This document shows, in pieces, positions 1 to 9,260 of a stretch of DNA of 32,365 bases. The notes beneath the pieces are model-generated. The model searched no databases and was not told where the DNA came from. It saw only the letters and a list, made by a program, of their open reading frames with translations. The stretch spans positions 1-32,365 of the forward strand of contig JAMPXV010000011.1 in assembly GCA_023700985.1 (NCBI GenBank). The letters are read 5' to 3'. Both the position numbers and the translations under genes were made by a program. The stretch's first letter is position 1, and every line of letters begins with the position of its first letter. Source of the stretch: Lysobacter sp. GTDB taxonomy: Bacteria > Pseudomonadota > Gammaproteobacteria > Burkholderiales > Usitatibacteraceae.

Positions 1-142
1 GGACCTCACCGGGGTGCAGTACTGGATCGACCAGGTGGCCTCCGGGGCCCGCACCCGCGACCAGGTCCGCCAGGCCTTCATCGCAAGCAGCGAGTTCAGC
101 GGCCGCGTCGGCGCCATCATCGCCCAGGGGTGCCTGCCGTGA
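1..142 (+). CDS. C-terminal end of a DUF4214-type secreted protein (5' truncated by window)
   Basis: Reading from base 2 gives 46 codons ending in TGA at 140-142. The peptide contains GVQYWIDQVASG, then RDQVRQAFIASSEFSGR, and ends IIAQGCLP. This YW...G...R..V..AF..S.EF pattern is the one seen in DUF4214 domains, which occur as C-terminal repeats of large secreted or surface proteins. Only the tail is present, so the function of the whole protein cannot be judged. The protein at the far right of the window (29910 onward) also ends in DUF4214-like sequence, so the EPS locus lies between two members of the same C-terminal family. Two codons near the end specify Cys and Pro. The family call rests on the motif only. 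Confidence 0.6.
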   Translation, partial: DLTGVQYWIDQVASGARTRDQVRQAFIASSEFSGRVGAIIAQGCLP

Positions 143-147
143 CAGGG

Positions 148-256
148 GTCATTCCCGAGTCATCGGGAGTCCAGCCATGGGCGGTGGGCCGAGATGGATC
201 CCCGCCTTCGCGAAGATAACGGGATCGTGGCCCTTACCGAGTCATCGCGATTCCAT
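148..256. repeat. Degenerate REP-like palindromic repeats
   Basis: Positions 148-174 (GTCATTCCCGAGTCATCGGGAGTCCAG-like) and the reverse complement of about 193-221 resemble each other. Both are built on the pattern TCATTCCCG...CGGG..TCCA that is common in proteobacterial intergenic REP elements. A third degenerate copy lies at about 234-256, where CCGAGTCATCG is shared exactly with 155-165. No coding sense is seen here. The copies are degraded, so this is old repeat sequence. Confidence 0.4.
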
Positions 257-399
257 GATCCTCTCCCGACTTAGAACATCAGCAGGTGGAGTTTCCGAAC
301 AGTAGCGAGCAATGTCGCTCGCCACCAAGTTGCATGCGGGAGTAGGAACTGCAAGCTCAGCCAGGCTGGGGCCCTCCTTCGGTCAATGGACAAACCAAA

Positions 400-528
400 G
401 GATGCCTTCACTCTCGATGGCTGGCGTTCTGCATGTACTACGGCCCGGAGTTTATCAGCCTTGCCATCCTTGAATGGCTGGCCAACTCCGGAATCCATAC
501 TGCCCATATCCACCCCGGGAAACCCTGA
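400..528 (+). pseudogene. IS3-family transposase remnant (integrase core fragment)
   Basis: In the frame starting at 436 the translation reads YYGPEFISLAILEWLANSG followed by IHTAHIHPGKP and then TGA at 526-528. This matches the integrase-core stretch of IS3-family OrfB proteins, usually DNGPEF...L..WL...GI.....PGKPWQNG, where the D of DNG is one of the catalytic acidic residues. Here DN is replaced by YY, and the frame stops where the family has a Trp. Upstream residues do not align well and the downstream ESFN...RPH part is missing. It is therefore a decayed fragment of an element like the IS407/IS2 groups. No terminal inverted repeats were identified. The rest of 257-435 shows nothing recognisable. 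Confidence 0.55.
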
Positions 529-542
529 CGGAGCGCTGGCCG

Positions 543-561
543 GGCGGTGTCAGACACCGCC
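543..561 (-). terminator. Hairpin just downstream of galE
   Basis: GGCGGTGTC and GACACCGCC flank a single A, a perfect 9-bp inverted repeat. A folded RNA would form a 7-bp GC-rich stem with a 5-base loop. It begins 3 bases after the galE stop codon on the minus strand. There is no clear T-run after it, so an intrinsic terminator is possible but not certain. The palindrome could also be the edge of the adjacent IS debris. Confidence 0.4.
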
Positions 562-564
562 AGG

Positions 565-1581
565 TCAGTAGCCGGCCGGGTTCAGGACTTGCCACCGCCA
601 GGCGTCGCGGCACATGTCCTCGAGGGTGCGGCGGGACGACCAGCGGAGGAGCTGGCGGGCCCGGGAGCAGTCGGCGTAGCAGATGGGGACGTCGCCCGGG
701 CGGCGGCCGGCGAGTTCCCGCGGGACCTTGACCCCGTTCACGCGCTCGAAGGTGTCCACCACTTCCAGCACGCTGTGCCCCATGCCGGTGCCGAGGTTGA
801 CCGTCATCACGGTGCCGGGCGGGGTGAGCGGGAGGGCCGTGAGGGCGGCCATGTGGCCCTCCGCCAGGTCCATCACGTGGATGTAGTCCCGGATGCCGGT
901 GCCGTCCGGGGTGGGGTAGTCGGTCCCGAACACCCGCAACGGGCCGCGCAGGCCCGCCGCCGCCTGGCAGACATAGGGCATGAGGTTGTTGGGGGTGCCC
1001 GAGGGGTGCTCGCCGATGGTCCCGCTCTCGTGCGCGCCCACCGGGTTGAAGTAACGCAGGCTCGCCACGCGCCACGAGGGGTCCTCGCCCGCCAGCTTCG
1101 CCAGCATCCGCTCGATCTCCAGCTTGTTCTCCCCATACGGGCTCGCGGGCGCGGTGGGCGCATCCTCGCCGATCGGCATCGCGGTGGCGTTGCCGTAGAC
1201 CGTGGCCGACGAGCTGAACACGAACGTGCGCACCCCCGAGCCGGCCAGCGCCTCGAGAAGGCATTGCGTGCCCCGGACGTTGTTGTCGCGGTAGAGCGCC
1301 GGCTTCTCCACCGACTCGCCCACCGCCTTGAGCCCGGCGAGGTGGATCACGCTCGAGATGTCGGCGCCGGCCAGGACGCGCCGCAGCGCCTCCGTGTCCC
1401 GGATGTCGGCCTCGACCGCCTCGATGGCCCCCGGCGCCAGTACCTGCGCGCGCTCGACGGCCCGCGGCGAGGAATTGGAGAAGTTGTCCAGGCAGACGCA
1501 CCGATAGCCCTTCCGGCCCAGCACCACCATGACGTGGGAGCCGATGTAGCCCGCCCCGCCCGTGACCAGAACTCTGCCCAA
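565..1581 (-). CDS. galE: UDP-glucose / UDP-N-acetylglucosamine 4-epimerase GalE
   Basis: This 338-residue NAD-dependent short-chain dehydrogenase interconverts UDP-hexoses at C4 and supplies precursors to the EPS pathway. The NAD-binding GGAGYIG is at residues 8-14. SSSATVYG is at 123-130, and the catalytic YGENK motif places Tyr149 and Lys153 at the same numbers as in E. coli GalE. Length and C-terminus (ending NPAGY) are typical. At Cys301, in GDVPICYADCS, the residue aligns by eye with E. coli Tyr299 and human Cys307. That position is known to govern acceptance of N-acetylated sugars, and Cys permits it. The start is TTG, supported by AGGAG six bases upstream on the minus strand. It is transcribed divergently from the main operon. 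Function as epimerase is secure; substrate preference is inferred. Confidence 0.93.
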   Translation of the reverse strand: MGRVLVTGGAGYIGSHVMVVLGRKGYRCVCLDNFSNSSPRAVERAQVLAPGAIEAVEADIRDTEALRRVLAGADISSVIHLAGLKAVGESVEKPALYRDNNVRGTQCLLEALAGSGVRTFVFSSSATVYGNATAMPIGEDAPTAPASPYGENKLEIERMLAKLAGEDPSWRVASLRYFNPVGAHESGTIGEHPSGTPNNLMPYVCQAAAGLRGPLRVFGTDYPTPDGTGIRDYIHVMDLAEGHMAALTALPLTPPGTVMTVNLGTGMGHSVLEVVDTFERVNGVKVPRELAGRRPGDVPICYADCSRARQLLRWSSRRTLEDMCRDAWRWQVLNPAGY

Positions 1582-1587
1582 TCTGCG

Positions 1588-1592
1588 CTCCT
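1588..1592 (-). promoter_or_regulatory. Ribosome binding site fixing the TTG start of galE
   Basis: The minus strand reads AGGAG six bases before TTG at 1581-1579. No in-frame ATG is nearby, and the family N-terminus (GRVLVTGGAGYIG) begins directly after this codon. The unusual TTG start is therefore preferred. Confidence 0.6.
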
Positions 1593-1665
1593 GCGGTACG
1601 GCCCTGGGGCTGGATGCCCCGGGTCAACTCCGGACCGGCCGCCATTCTGCCCCGGTCGCCCCCTC

Positions 1666-1679
1666 ATTTCACCTGAAAT
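1666..1679. promoter_or_regulatory. Perfect palindrome in the divergent spacer
   Basis: ATTTCA-CC-TGAAAT is a perfect 6-2-6 inverted repeat in the spacer between galE and the sugar transferase gene. A second short hairpin (CCCGA-TAGT-TCGGG) lies at 1720-1733. Their placement between divergent genes makes them candidate regulator binding sites. No regulator gene is present in the window to pair them with. Confidence 0.25.
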
Positions 1680-1766
1680 CCCGGATGTGCGTCGCGTCAC
1701 ACCCGTGAAACCGACGCTGCCCGATAGTTCGGGCAACTGCGGGCGGGTCGGATTCCGGTCAATTTG

Positions 1767-1781
1767 TGGCCTCGATTTCGC
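1767..1781 (+). promoter_or_regulatory. Weak sigma-54-like promoter element upstream of the EPS operon
   Basis: TGGCCTCGATTTCGC keeps the GG and GC dinucleotides of the -24/-12 consensus TGGCAC-N5-TTGC at the correct 10-base spacing. It matches the consensus at about 7 of 10 defined bases. It lies 40 bases before the ATG at 1821. EPS and PEP-CTERM loci of this type are often under RpoN with PrsK/PrsR control, which makes the match worth noting. The sequence match alone is weak. Confidence 0.22.
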
Positions 1782-1820
1782 GCTCCGGTCGGTTCGAATT
1801 TCTGCAAAGGCGCCCGATCC

Positions 1821-3482
1821 ATGTTAATTTTCGACGACGATAAAGGGATTCGGCATGGACAAGCCCCTGAAGGGCTGTCCGAAGCCTTCTCCCACAAACC
1901 TGGGAATTACGGCGTGGCGCACAATTCCTCCTCCATGGAAGAGGTGGGACTTTCCCGTTCGGATCTCGGATCCCTGCGGCAAGACCTCTTCTTCGCGGAA
2001 TCTTCGGGCTCGGTTGCCTCCAGCCCGGCACGCGCGAGCGTGGGGCGGCTCCCCGGTGCTTCGGCACCTTCCGGCGAGCGTCTCACGACGCTGCGCTACT
2101 TCCGGGGCAACATCCACCGCATTGCCGCGCTCGGCGTCATGGAGGCGGTCGTGTGCTGGACTGCCTTCCAGTTCGCGATGCTGGTCGCCATCCCCGCCAA
2201 CGCCTACTGGATCGGGCAGTCCATCCCGGGGCCCTACTGGCCGCACGGCGTGCTCATGTCGGCCGTCATGTTCGCCACGCTCACGTCGGTGGGGCTGTAC
2301 CAGCTGCGCCAAAGGGCGCGCTACACCGGCGTCCTGGCCCGCCTCATCGTCGCCGTGGGAGCGGCTTCGGCGGGGCTGGAGGTCCTCTACCTCATCGCGC
2401 CGACCCTGTTCGTCGGGCACGGCACGCTCTTCCTCGCGGGGACGCTGTCCTTCACAGGGCTTGCGCTGGTCCGCTACGGGTTCATGAAGGTCGTCGACCA
2501 GGAGTTCTTCAAGCGCCGGGTCCTCGTGTGGGGCACCGGCGAGCGCGCCCAGTCCATCGTCAGCCGGCTGCGGCGGCGCACCGACCAGCGGGGCTTCCGG
2601 GTAGTGGGCTACGTCGCGGCGCATGGGGATCCGGTCTGCATCCCCCGCGAGGAAATGGTCTCGCCAGGCCAGAATCTCCTCGAATTTGTCGTCCGCAACC
2701 GGGTCCACGAGGTGGTGGTTGCCATGGACGACCGCCGCGGCGTGTTCCCGGCGCGGTTCCTGAGGGAATGCCGCCTTCGCGGCATCGAGGTGGTCGACAT
2801 CATGGAGTTCCTGGAGCGCGAGACCGGCCGCGTGAGCGTCGAGCTGGCCCGGCCCAGCTTCCTCATCTACGGCACCGGCTTCCGCTCGGACTTCGTGCGC
2901 TGCGCCGCCAAGCGGGTCTTCGACCTGTCGGCCTCGATCCTGCTGCTGGTGCTTTCCGCTCCGGTCATGCTGCTCGCCGCCCTGGCGGTCAAGCTCGAGG
3001 ACGGCGGCCCCATCTTCTACCGGCAGGTCCGGACGGGGCAGGGCGGCAGGCCGTTCAGCATCATCAAGTTCCGCAGCATGTCGGTCAACGCGGAATCCGC
3101 CGGAAAGGCCATCTGGGCGGTCCGCAACGATCCGCGCGTGACTCGCGTGGGCGCGTTCATCCGCAAGGTCCGCATCGACGAGCTGCCGCAGGTGTTCAAC
3201 GTGATCGCGGGCGACATGAGCTTCGTGGGCCCCAGGCCGGAGCGGCCGGAATTCGTGCAGTCGCTCGCCCGGACGATCCCTTTCTACGACGAGCGCCATT
3301 TCGTGAAGCCGGGCATCACGGGCTGGGCACAGGTCCGCTACCCGTACGGCGCTTCCGAGGACGATTCCCGGGAGAAGCTCGGCTACGACCTCTACTACGT
3401 GATGAAACACGGCATGATCTTCGACATCATGGTGTTGCTGCAGACGGTCGAGATCGTCCTGTTCCGCATCGGGTCGCGCTAG
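1821..3482 (+). CDS. EpsB-like polyprenyl-phosphate sugar-1-phosphate transferase (EPS chain initiation)
   Basis: An inner-membrane enzyme that transfers a sugar phosphate from UDP-sugar to undecaprenyl phosphate, the first step of repeat-unit assembly. From ATG 1821 the protein has 553 residues. About 95 unassigned residues are followed by N-terminal membrane helices (roughly 100-215), a CoA-binding-like Rossmann region containing RRVLVWGTGERAQ, and the catalytic bacterial sugar-transferase domain from about residue 364. That domain carries IIKFRSM, DELPQVFNV and GDMSFVGPRPERPEF. The C-terminus (YYVMKHG...LLQTVEIVLF) matches the TIGR03013/EpsB subfamily. AAAGG ten bases before 1821 supports this start. 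A TTG at 1764 and ATG at 1935 are alternatives. The N-terminal extension is longer than usual for the family. It is first in the plus-strand operon. Confidence 0.9.
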   Translation: MLIFDDDKGIRHGQAPEGLSEAFSHKPGNYGVAHNSSSMEEVGLSRSDLGSLRQDLFFAESSGSVASSPARASVGRLPGASAPSGERLTTLRYFRGNIHRIAALGVMEAVVCWTAFQFAMLVAIPANAYWIGQSIPGPYWPHGVLMSAVMFATLTSVGLYQLRQRARYTGVLARLIVAVGAASAGLEVLYLIAPTLFVGHGTLFLAGTLSFTGLALVRYGFMKVVDQEFFKRRVLVWGTGERAQSIVSRLRRRTDQRGFRVVGYVAAHGDPVCIPREEMVSPGQNLLEFVVRNRVHEVVVAMDDRRGVFPARFLRECRLRGIEVVDIMEFLERETGRVSVELARPSFLIYGTGFRSDFVRCAAKRVFDLSASILLLVLSAPVMLLAALAVKLEDGGPIFYRQVRTGQGGRPFSIIKFRSMSVNAESAGKAIWAVRNDPRVTRVGAFIRKVRIDELPQVFNVIAGDMSFVGPRPERPEFVQSLARTIPFYDERHFVKPGITGWAQVRYPYGASEDDSREKLGYDLYYVMKHGMIFDIMVLLQTVEIVLFRIGSR

Positions 3483-3499
3483 GCGCCCTGGAAGAGCCC

Positions 3500-4839
<1,340 letters not shown>

Positions 4840-4852
<13 letters not shown>

Positions 4853-5919
4853 GAATCGCCCCCCCGGCCCACCGGTACCTGTTCCTCGACGGTCTCCGGG
4901 GCATCGCCGCGCTGGCGATCGTGGTGCGCCATTTCTCGTCGAACAGCGGCCACCGGGAGTTCTTCTCGTCGGCCTCCGTGGGGGTGGACCTGTTCTTCTG
5001 CCTAAGCGGCTTCGTGATCGCCCATGCCTACCAGGACAGGCTGCTGGCGGGAATGCCCCTGCGGGACTACATCCTGCGGCGGATCACGAGGCTCTACCCG
5101 ATGTACCTCGTCGGGCTGCTGATGGGGGGCGCCGCCCTGTGCCTCATGAAGGCGCACGGTCTCACGAACATGACCTGGTCGTCGATCGTCCTCGCCGGGG
5201 CGCTCAACGCGCTCTACCTTCCGTACCTCAACCACTATGCGGTGCAGATCTACGCCTGGCCGATCCCCGGGGCGATCTTCCCCCTCAACAACCCCGCGTG
5301 GTCCCTGTTCTACGGCATGGTCGCGAACTTCATCTACGCCGCGACGCTTCGCAACTCCCGGATCAAGCCGGTCGCCTGGATGGCCGTGTTCGCGGTAGGG
5401 CTTCCGCTCGCCGCGTACACCTTCGGGACGACGCCGGGATGGGGCACCGACAACTTCATCGGCGGGCTCCCGCGCGTTCTCTACGCGTTCTTCGCCGGGG
5501 TCTTCGTCTTCCAGGTTCGCGACCGGCTGACCGCGCTTCCCCGGTTCGAGTGGACGACCACCCTGGCGCTCGTGATGGCGATGTTCCTGGTCCCGAGGTT
5601 CCCCGGCTACCAGTTCTACTGGCTGGCGTGCTCGCTCCTCGTCGTTCCGCTGCTCGTGGCGCTGGCCGCCCGCGCGCCGGTCGGCGCGGATTCCCCGTGG
5701 CGGGCGGCGTTCGGGTATTCCGGCAGGCTCTCGTACCCGGTGTTCTGCGTGCACTACCCGCTGCTGATGGTCTTCTCGGCGACGCTTTCGGTCGACGACC
5801 ACTACGTGCTCGTGGGGCTCGCCTTCATCGTCTCGACGGTCCTGCTCGCCGACCTCTCGTCCCGGTTCATCGAGAGACCGCTTCGCGACCTGCTCTGGCC
5901 CGGCAGGGTTTCCCCATGA
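4840..5919 (+). CDS. Membrane acyltransferase, acyltransferase_3 family (O-acetyl transferase of EPS)
   Basis: An integral membrane protein of 359 residues with about ten hydrophobic segments. The N-terminus reads YLFLDGLRGIAALAIVVRHF, the acyltransferase_3 hallmark, including the R...H pair thought to act on acyl-CoA. FFCLSGFVIA and SYPVFCVHYPLL are further family patterns. C-terminal SSRFIERPLRDL is typical of OafA/NodX-like O-acetyltransferases. It probably adds acetyl or another short acyl group to EPS sugars. No ATG precedes the conserved start, so GTG at 4840 is chosen. This overlaps the dehydrogenase end by 13 bases. The stop overlaps the next gene's ATG (ATGA). Confidence 0.88.
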
Positions 5920-7025
5920 GCGCGCCCACCCGGCCGTCCGCACGGATCGTGGCGGGCAGGGTCTCCATCGTGTTGCCGGCATGGAACGCGAGCCGCACCG
6001 TGGCGGCGGCGGTGGAAAGCTGCCTGGCGCAGACCTGGGGCGACGTCGAGGTCGTCGTGGTGAACGACGGGTCCACGGACGATACCCGCCTCGTCCTCGA
6101 GTCCTTCGGCGACCGGATACGGCTGCTGGACCGCCGCAACGGCGGCGTGGCCGCGGCCCGCAACTCGGGCGTCCGCGTGGCGACCGGGGAATTCATCGCC
6201 TGGATGGACAACGACGACATCGCCGAGCCCGAGCGCATTTCCCTCGGCGTGGCCGTGCTGCAGTCCCGGAGCGACGTCACCGTCGTCTGCTCGGACTTCA
6301 GCGGCTTCGTGTCGCCCGACATCGAGATCGAGCGGTCCCACTGTGCCACCTACTACAGCGCCATCGGGCGGCTGGGCGGCATGGCCGCCATCCTTCCGGA
6401 GCGCGCCGAGTTGCCCGCCGGCCCTCCAGGGGACGGTTGCGAGGCATACCGCACGGGAGACGCCTACGAACTGCTACTGGAGGGCAACTTCGTCCACCCG
6501 CCTACCACGATGTTCCGCCGCCGGGACCTCGACCGCGTCGGTTTCCTCGACGAAAGGCTGCGCTATGCGAGCGAGTATGAGCTGTCGCTGCGCCTCGCGC
6601 GCCTCGGCCGGGTAGCCTTCATCGAGAGGCCTCTGCTGCGCTATCGGCGGGCAGAAACCCAGCTTTCCTCCTACACTACGGCCGTTGGCAAGATCGAGCG
6701 CGAGACGGTTTACGTGATGGACAAGGTGTTCCGGGAGGACCCGGCGGTCGGTGAGCGCCGTCGCGACCTCTTTCGTCGCAGGATCAGGACGGCGTGCGTG
6801 GAGGCCGCGGCGGGAATCGGCGCGGCCGACCGCCGCGTCGCGCTGGGACTGCTGGCGCGGGGCGTCTCGCTCGGTGCCCATCCCGCGCAGGCGTTGCGCG
6901 CGCTTGCCAAGATCGTGATTCCCCCTCGAGCGGTGGCTGCCGTCAAGGGTCGCCTAGCACGCAACGCGCCGACCCGATCCCTGCCGGCAAGCCCGGCCGG
7001 CAGTGGCGGACCAACCGAATCCTGA
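5916..7025 (+). CDS. Family 2 glycosyltransferase (GT-A fold)
   Basis: A cytoplasmic glycosyltransferase of 369 residues, likely adding one sugar of the repeat unit. The GT-A fold begins VSIVLPAWNASRTV. The nucleotide-sugar motif VVNDGSTDD is at about residues 49-56 and GGVAAARNSG at 76-85. The metal-binding DND is at 98-100 in WMDNDD. A segment RLRYASEYELSLRLARLG is the family's acceptor-side region. There is no membrane anchor, and the basic, proline-rich tail is not conserved by eye. It starts ATG within the ATGA overlap with the acyltransferase stop. The sugar donor cannot be told from sequence. Confidence 0.9.
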   Translation: MSAPTRPSARIVAGRVSIVLPAWNASRTVAAAVESCLAQTWGDVEVVVVNDGSTDDTRLVLESFGDRIRLLDRRNGGVAAARNSGVRVATGEFIAWMDNDDIAEPERISLGVAVLQSRSDVTVVCSDFSGFVSPDIEIERSHCATYYSAIGRLGGMAAILPERAELPAGPPGDGCEAYRTGDAYELLLEGNFVHPPTTMFRRRDLDRVGFLDERLRYASEYELSLRLARLGRVAFIERPLLRYRRAETQLSSYTTAVGKIERETVYVMDKVFREDPAVGERRRDLFRRRIRTACVEAAAGIGAADRRVALGLLARGVSLGAHPAQALRALAKIVIPPRAVAAVKGRLARNAPTRSLPASPAGSGGPTES

Positions 7026-7028
7026 GCC

Positions 7029-7034
7029 AGGAGG
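7029..7034 (+). promoter_or_regulatory. Strong ribosome binding site for the export lipoprotein
   Basis: A perfect AGGAGG lies four bases before ATG 7039. It selects this start over the upstream in-frame ATG at 7003, which would overlap the glycosyltransferase gene and put non-signal sequence ahead of the lipoprotein signal peptide. Confidence 0.7.
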
Positions 7035-7038
7035 AAGC

Positions 7039-7659
7039 ATGCTGACCCGGTACCCGAAGTCGTTCCCGCGATGGATGATCGCCGCGTTCGCCGCCGCGTT
7101 TCTCGCGGCCTGCGCGTCCCCTTACCCCCCGGCTCCGGCCACGGCGTCGTCGTCGGACTACCGCTACGTCATCGGTCCCGGCGACGCGGTCAACATCGTG
7201 GTGTTCCGAAACCCGGAACTCTCGATGACCGTGCCGGTGCGCCCCGACGGCATGATCACCGCGCCGCTCGTGGAGGACATCCCCGCCATCGGCAAGGACG
7301 CGACGACCCTCGCGCGCGACATCGAGAAGGCGCTGGCGAAGGTCATCCGCGACCCAAAGGTCACCGTCATCGTGTCGGGCTTCGTCGGACCCTACAGCGA
7401 GCAGATCCGCGTCGTGGGCGAGGCCGCCAAGCCGCAGGTCCTCCCCTACAAGCAGAAGATGACACTCCTCGACGTGATGATCGCCGTGGGAGGCATCACC
7501 GACTTCGCCGACGGCAACGCGGCGACGATCCTGCGCACCTCGGAGGGCAACAAGCAGTACGCCGTGCGCATCCGCGACCTCATCAAGCGCGGGGACGTGT
7601 CCGCGAACGTCGAGGTGCGGCCCGGTGACGTCGTCATCATCCCGCAAGGCTGGTTCTGA
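7039..7659 (+). CDS. Polysaccharide export lipoprotein (short Wza/EpsE-like, XrtA type)
   Basis: A periplasmic or outer-membrane lipoprotein of 206 residues that forms part of the EPS export conduit. A signal peptide with lipobox LAAC at residues 22-25 places the lipidated Cys at 25. The polysaccharide export domain starts YRYVIGPGDAVNIVVFRNPELS and continues to a beta-rich SLBB-like part (QIRVVGEAAKPQVLPYK, MTLLDVMIAVGG). It ends VRPGDVVIIPQGWF. It is much shorter than E. coli Wza and lacks the C-terminal amphipathic helix that makes Wza's outer-membrane pore. This is typical of XrtA-type exporters, and a separate barrel is encoded at 10148-11698. It is followed after 16 bases by the chain-length gene. 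Confidence 0.92.
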   Translation: MLTRYPKSFPRWMIAAFAAAFLAACASPYPPAPATASSSDYRYVIGPGDAVNIVVFRNPELSMTVPVRPDGMITAPLVEDIPAIGKDATTLARDIEKALAKVIRDPKVTVIVSGFVGPYSEQIRVVGEAAKPQVLPYKQKMTLLDVMIAVGGITDFADGNAATILRTSEGNKQYAVRIRDLIKRGDVSANVEVRPGDVVIIPQGWF

Positions 7660-7675
7660 GAGAGGCTGACAGGGC

Positions 7676-9253
7676 ATGACCGACGGGAGGGCCATGGACG
7701 AGATGCTGCGCCGCGCCACGATGGTGGCGCGGGGCATCTGGAGCCACCGCAGGCTCGGGCTCGCCACCGCCTGGGCGGTCGGCGCGATCGCGCTGGCCGC
7801 GCTCTCCCTGCTGCCGGAGAAGTACGAGGCCTCGGCGCGCATCTTCGCCAACACGGACTCCATCCTGAAGCCCCTCATGACGGGCCTCACCGTGCAGCCC
7901 AACGACGACCAGCGGATCGTGATGCTGAGCCGGGTGGTCATCAGCCGCCCCAACGTCGAGAGGCTCGTGCAGGCGGTGGGCCTGGACGCCGATGCCGAGA
8001 CGCCGGAGGCGCGCGAGCGCGTCATCGATTCCGTGATCAGGACGCTCCATTTCAAGGGCGCCGGGCGGGACAATCTCTACACGCTCACCTTCCGCGACGT
8101 CGACCCGCGGCGCGCCAAGCAGGCCATCGACATGCTGGCGGCGATGTTCATCGAGTCGAGCCGGGGGGGCAAGGAAAGCGACTCCGACGCGGCCCGGAAA
8201 TTCATCGACGAGCAGATCGCCGTCTACGAGAAGAAGCTCCAGGAGGCCGAGACCCGCCTCAAGGAGTTCCGCCTGCGCTACCTGGTGATGTCGCCCAGCG
8301 ACGGGCGCGACTTCTTCGTGCGCATGTCCGACGCGCAGGCGCAGCTCGTCAAGGCGCAGCTCGAGCTGAGCGAGGCGCAGCGCGCGCGCGATGCCTACCG
8401 CGCCAGGCTCGAGAGCGAGGAGCGCGCCCAGGACGGCGGCTCCCCGGGGGCGCCGGACGCGGCCTCGCAGCTCGCCGAGGTCGAGTCGCGGATCGACTCG
8501 ATGCGGCGCAGCCTCGACCAGATGCTGCAGCGCTACACCGAGGAGCACCCCGACGTGGTCGGCGCGCGCCGGGTCATCCGCGACCTCGAGGAGCAGAGGC
8601 GCCAGCTCACGGTGGCGCGCCGCAAGGACGGCGGGGCCTCGGGCACCGTCCCCGGCGGCGCGCGGGCCTCGGAGCAGCTGAAGGTGTCGCTCGCGCAGGC
8701 GGAGGCCGCGGTGGCCTCGCTCACGATCCGGGTGGCGGAGTACACGGCCCGCTACGAGCGCCTGAAGGCCTCCGCGGCGCTCGTCCCGCAGCTGGAGGCC
8801 GAGCACGCCCAGCTCAACCGCGACTACGACGTCAACAAGCGCAACTACGAGAGCCTCGTGGGCCGGCGCGAGTCGGCCAAGATATCGAGCGAGATGCAGT
8901 CCGTGGCCGGGGTGTCGGACTTCCGGCTGGTCGACCCGCCGCGCGTCTCGCCGCACCCCGTGTCGCCCAACCGGCGCATCCTCATCCCGCTGGCGCTGCT
9001 CCTGTCGCTCATGGCGGGGCTCGCGGCGGCGTACGTCGCCGCCGAGTCGAGGCCCATCGTGTACGACGGCAGGGACCTTCGCGAGCTGTCCGGGCTGCCG
9101 CTGCTCGGGGTCGTGACCCTGATGCCCAGTCCCGCCCGGGACCGGGAGGAGAGGCGAAGCCTCCTGCGGTTCGCGGGCAGCGTCACCGGCCTCGTCGTTG
9201 CGTTCGCGGCGTGCTTCGTCGTCCTCGAGCTTCTCACCGTGCGGGTCGTCTGA
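7676..9253 (+). CDS. Polysaccharide chain-length determinant (Wzz/GumC-like, XrtA type)
   Basis: An inner-membrane co-polymerase of 525 residues that sets chain length and partners the tyrosine kinase. A Wzz domain begins after the first membrane helix (about residues 28-47) with KYEASARIFANTDSILKPL. A long periplasmic coiled-coil region, rich in E, R, Q and A, spans about 180-400. The proline motif PPRVSPHPVSPNRR precedes a second helix (about 435-456). A third hydrophobic segment is at 498-523. The three-helix layout without a fused kinase domain fits the TIGR03007 group. The start at 7676 has GAGAGG at good spacing. ATG 7694 matches the usual family N-terminus (MDEMLRR) but has its GGAGG too close. 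Confidence 0.92.
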   Translation: MTDGRAMDEMLRRATMVARGIWSHRRLGLATAWAVGAIALAALSLLPEKYEASARIFANTDSILKPLMTGLTVQPNDDQRIVMLSRVVISRPNVERLVQAVGLDADAETPEARERVIDSVIRTLHFKGAGRDNLYTLTFRDVDPRRAKQAIDMLAAMFIESSRGGKESDSDAARKFIDEQIAVYEKKLQEAETRLKEFRLRYLVMSPSDGRDFFVRMSDAQAQLVKAQLELSEAQRARDAYRARLESEERAQDGGSPGAPDAASQLAEVESRIDSMRRSLDQMLQRYTEEHPDVVGARRVIRDLEEQRRQLTVARRKDGGASGTVPGGARASEQLKVSLAQAEAAVASLTIRVAEYTARYERLKASAALVPQLEAEHAQLNRDYDVNKRNYESLVGRRESAKISSEMQSVAGVSDFRLVDPPRVSPHPVSPNRRILIPLALLLSLMAGLAAAYVAAESRPIVYDGRDLRELSGLPLLGVVTLMPSPARDREERRSLLRFAGSVTGLVVAFAACFVVLELLTVRVV

Positions 9254-9260
9254 GGTCGCC

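Noticed and set aside
271-513. 80-residue minus-strand frame in the left spacer
   Set aside because: No family resemblance, and it overlaps the plus-strand IS3 remnant. It is likely chance coding.
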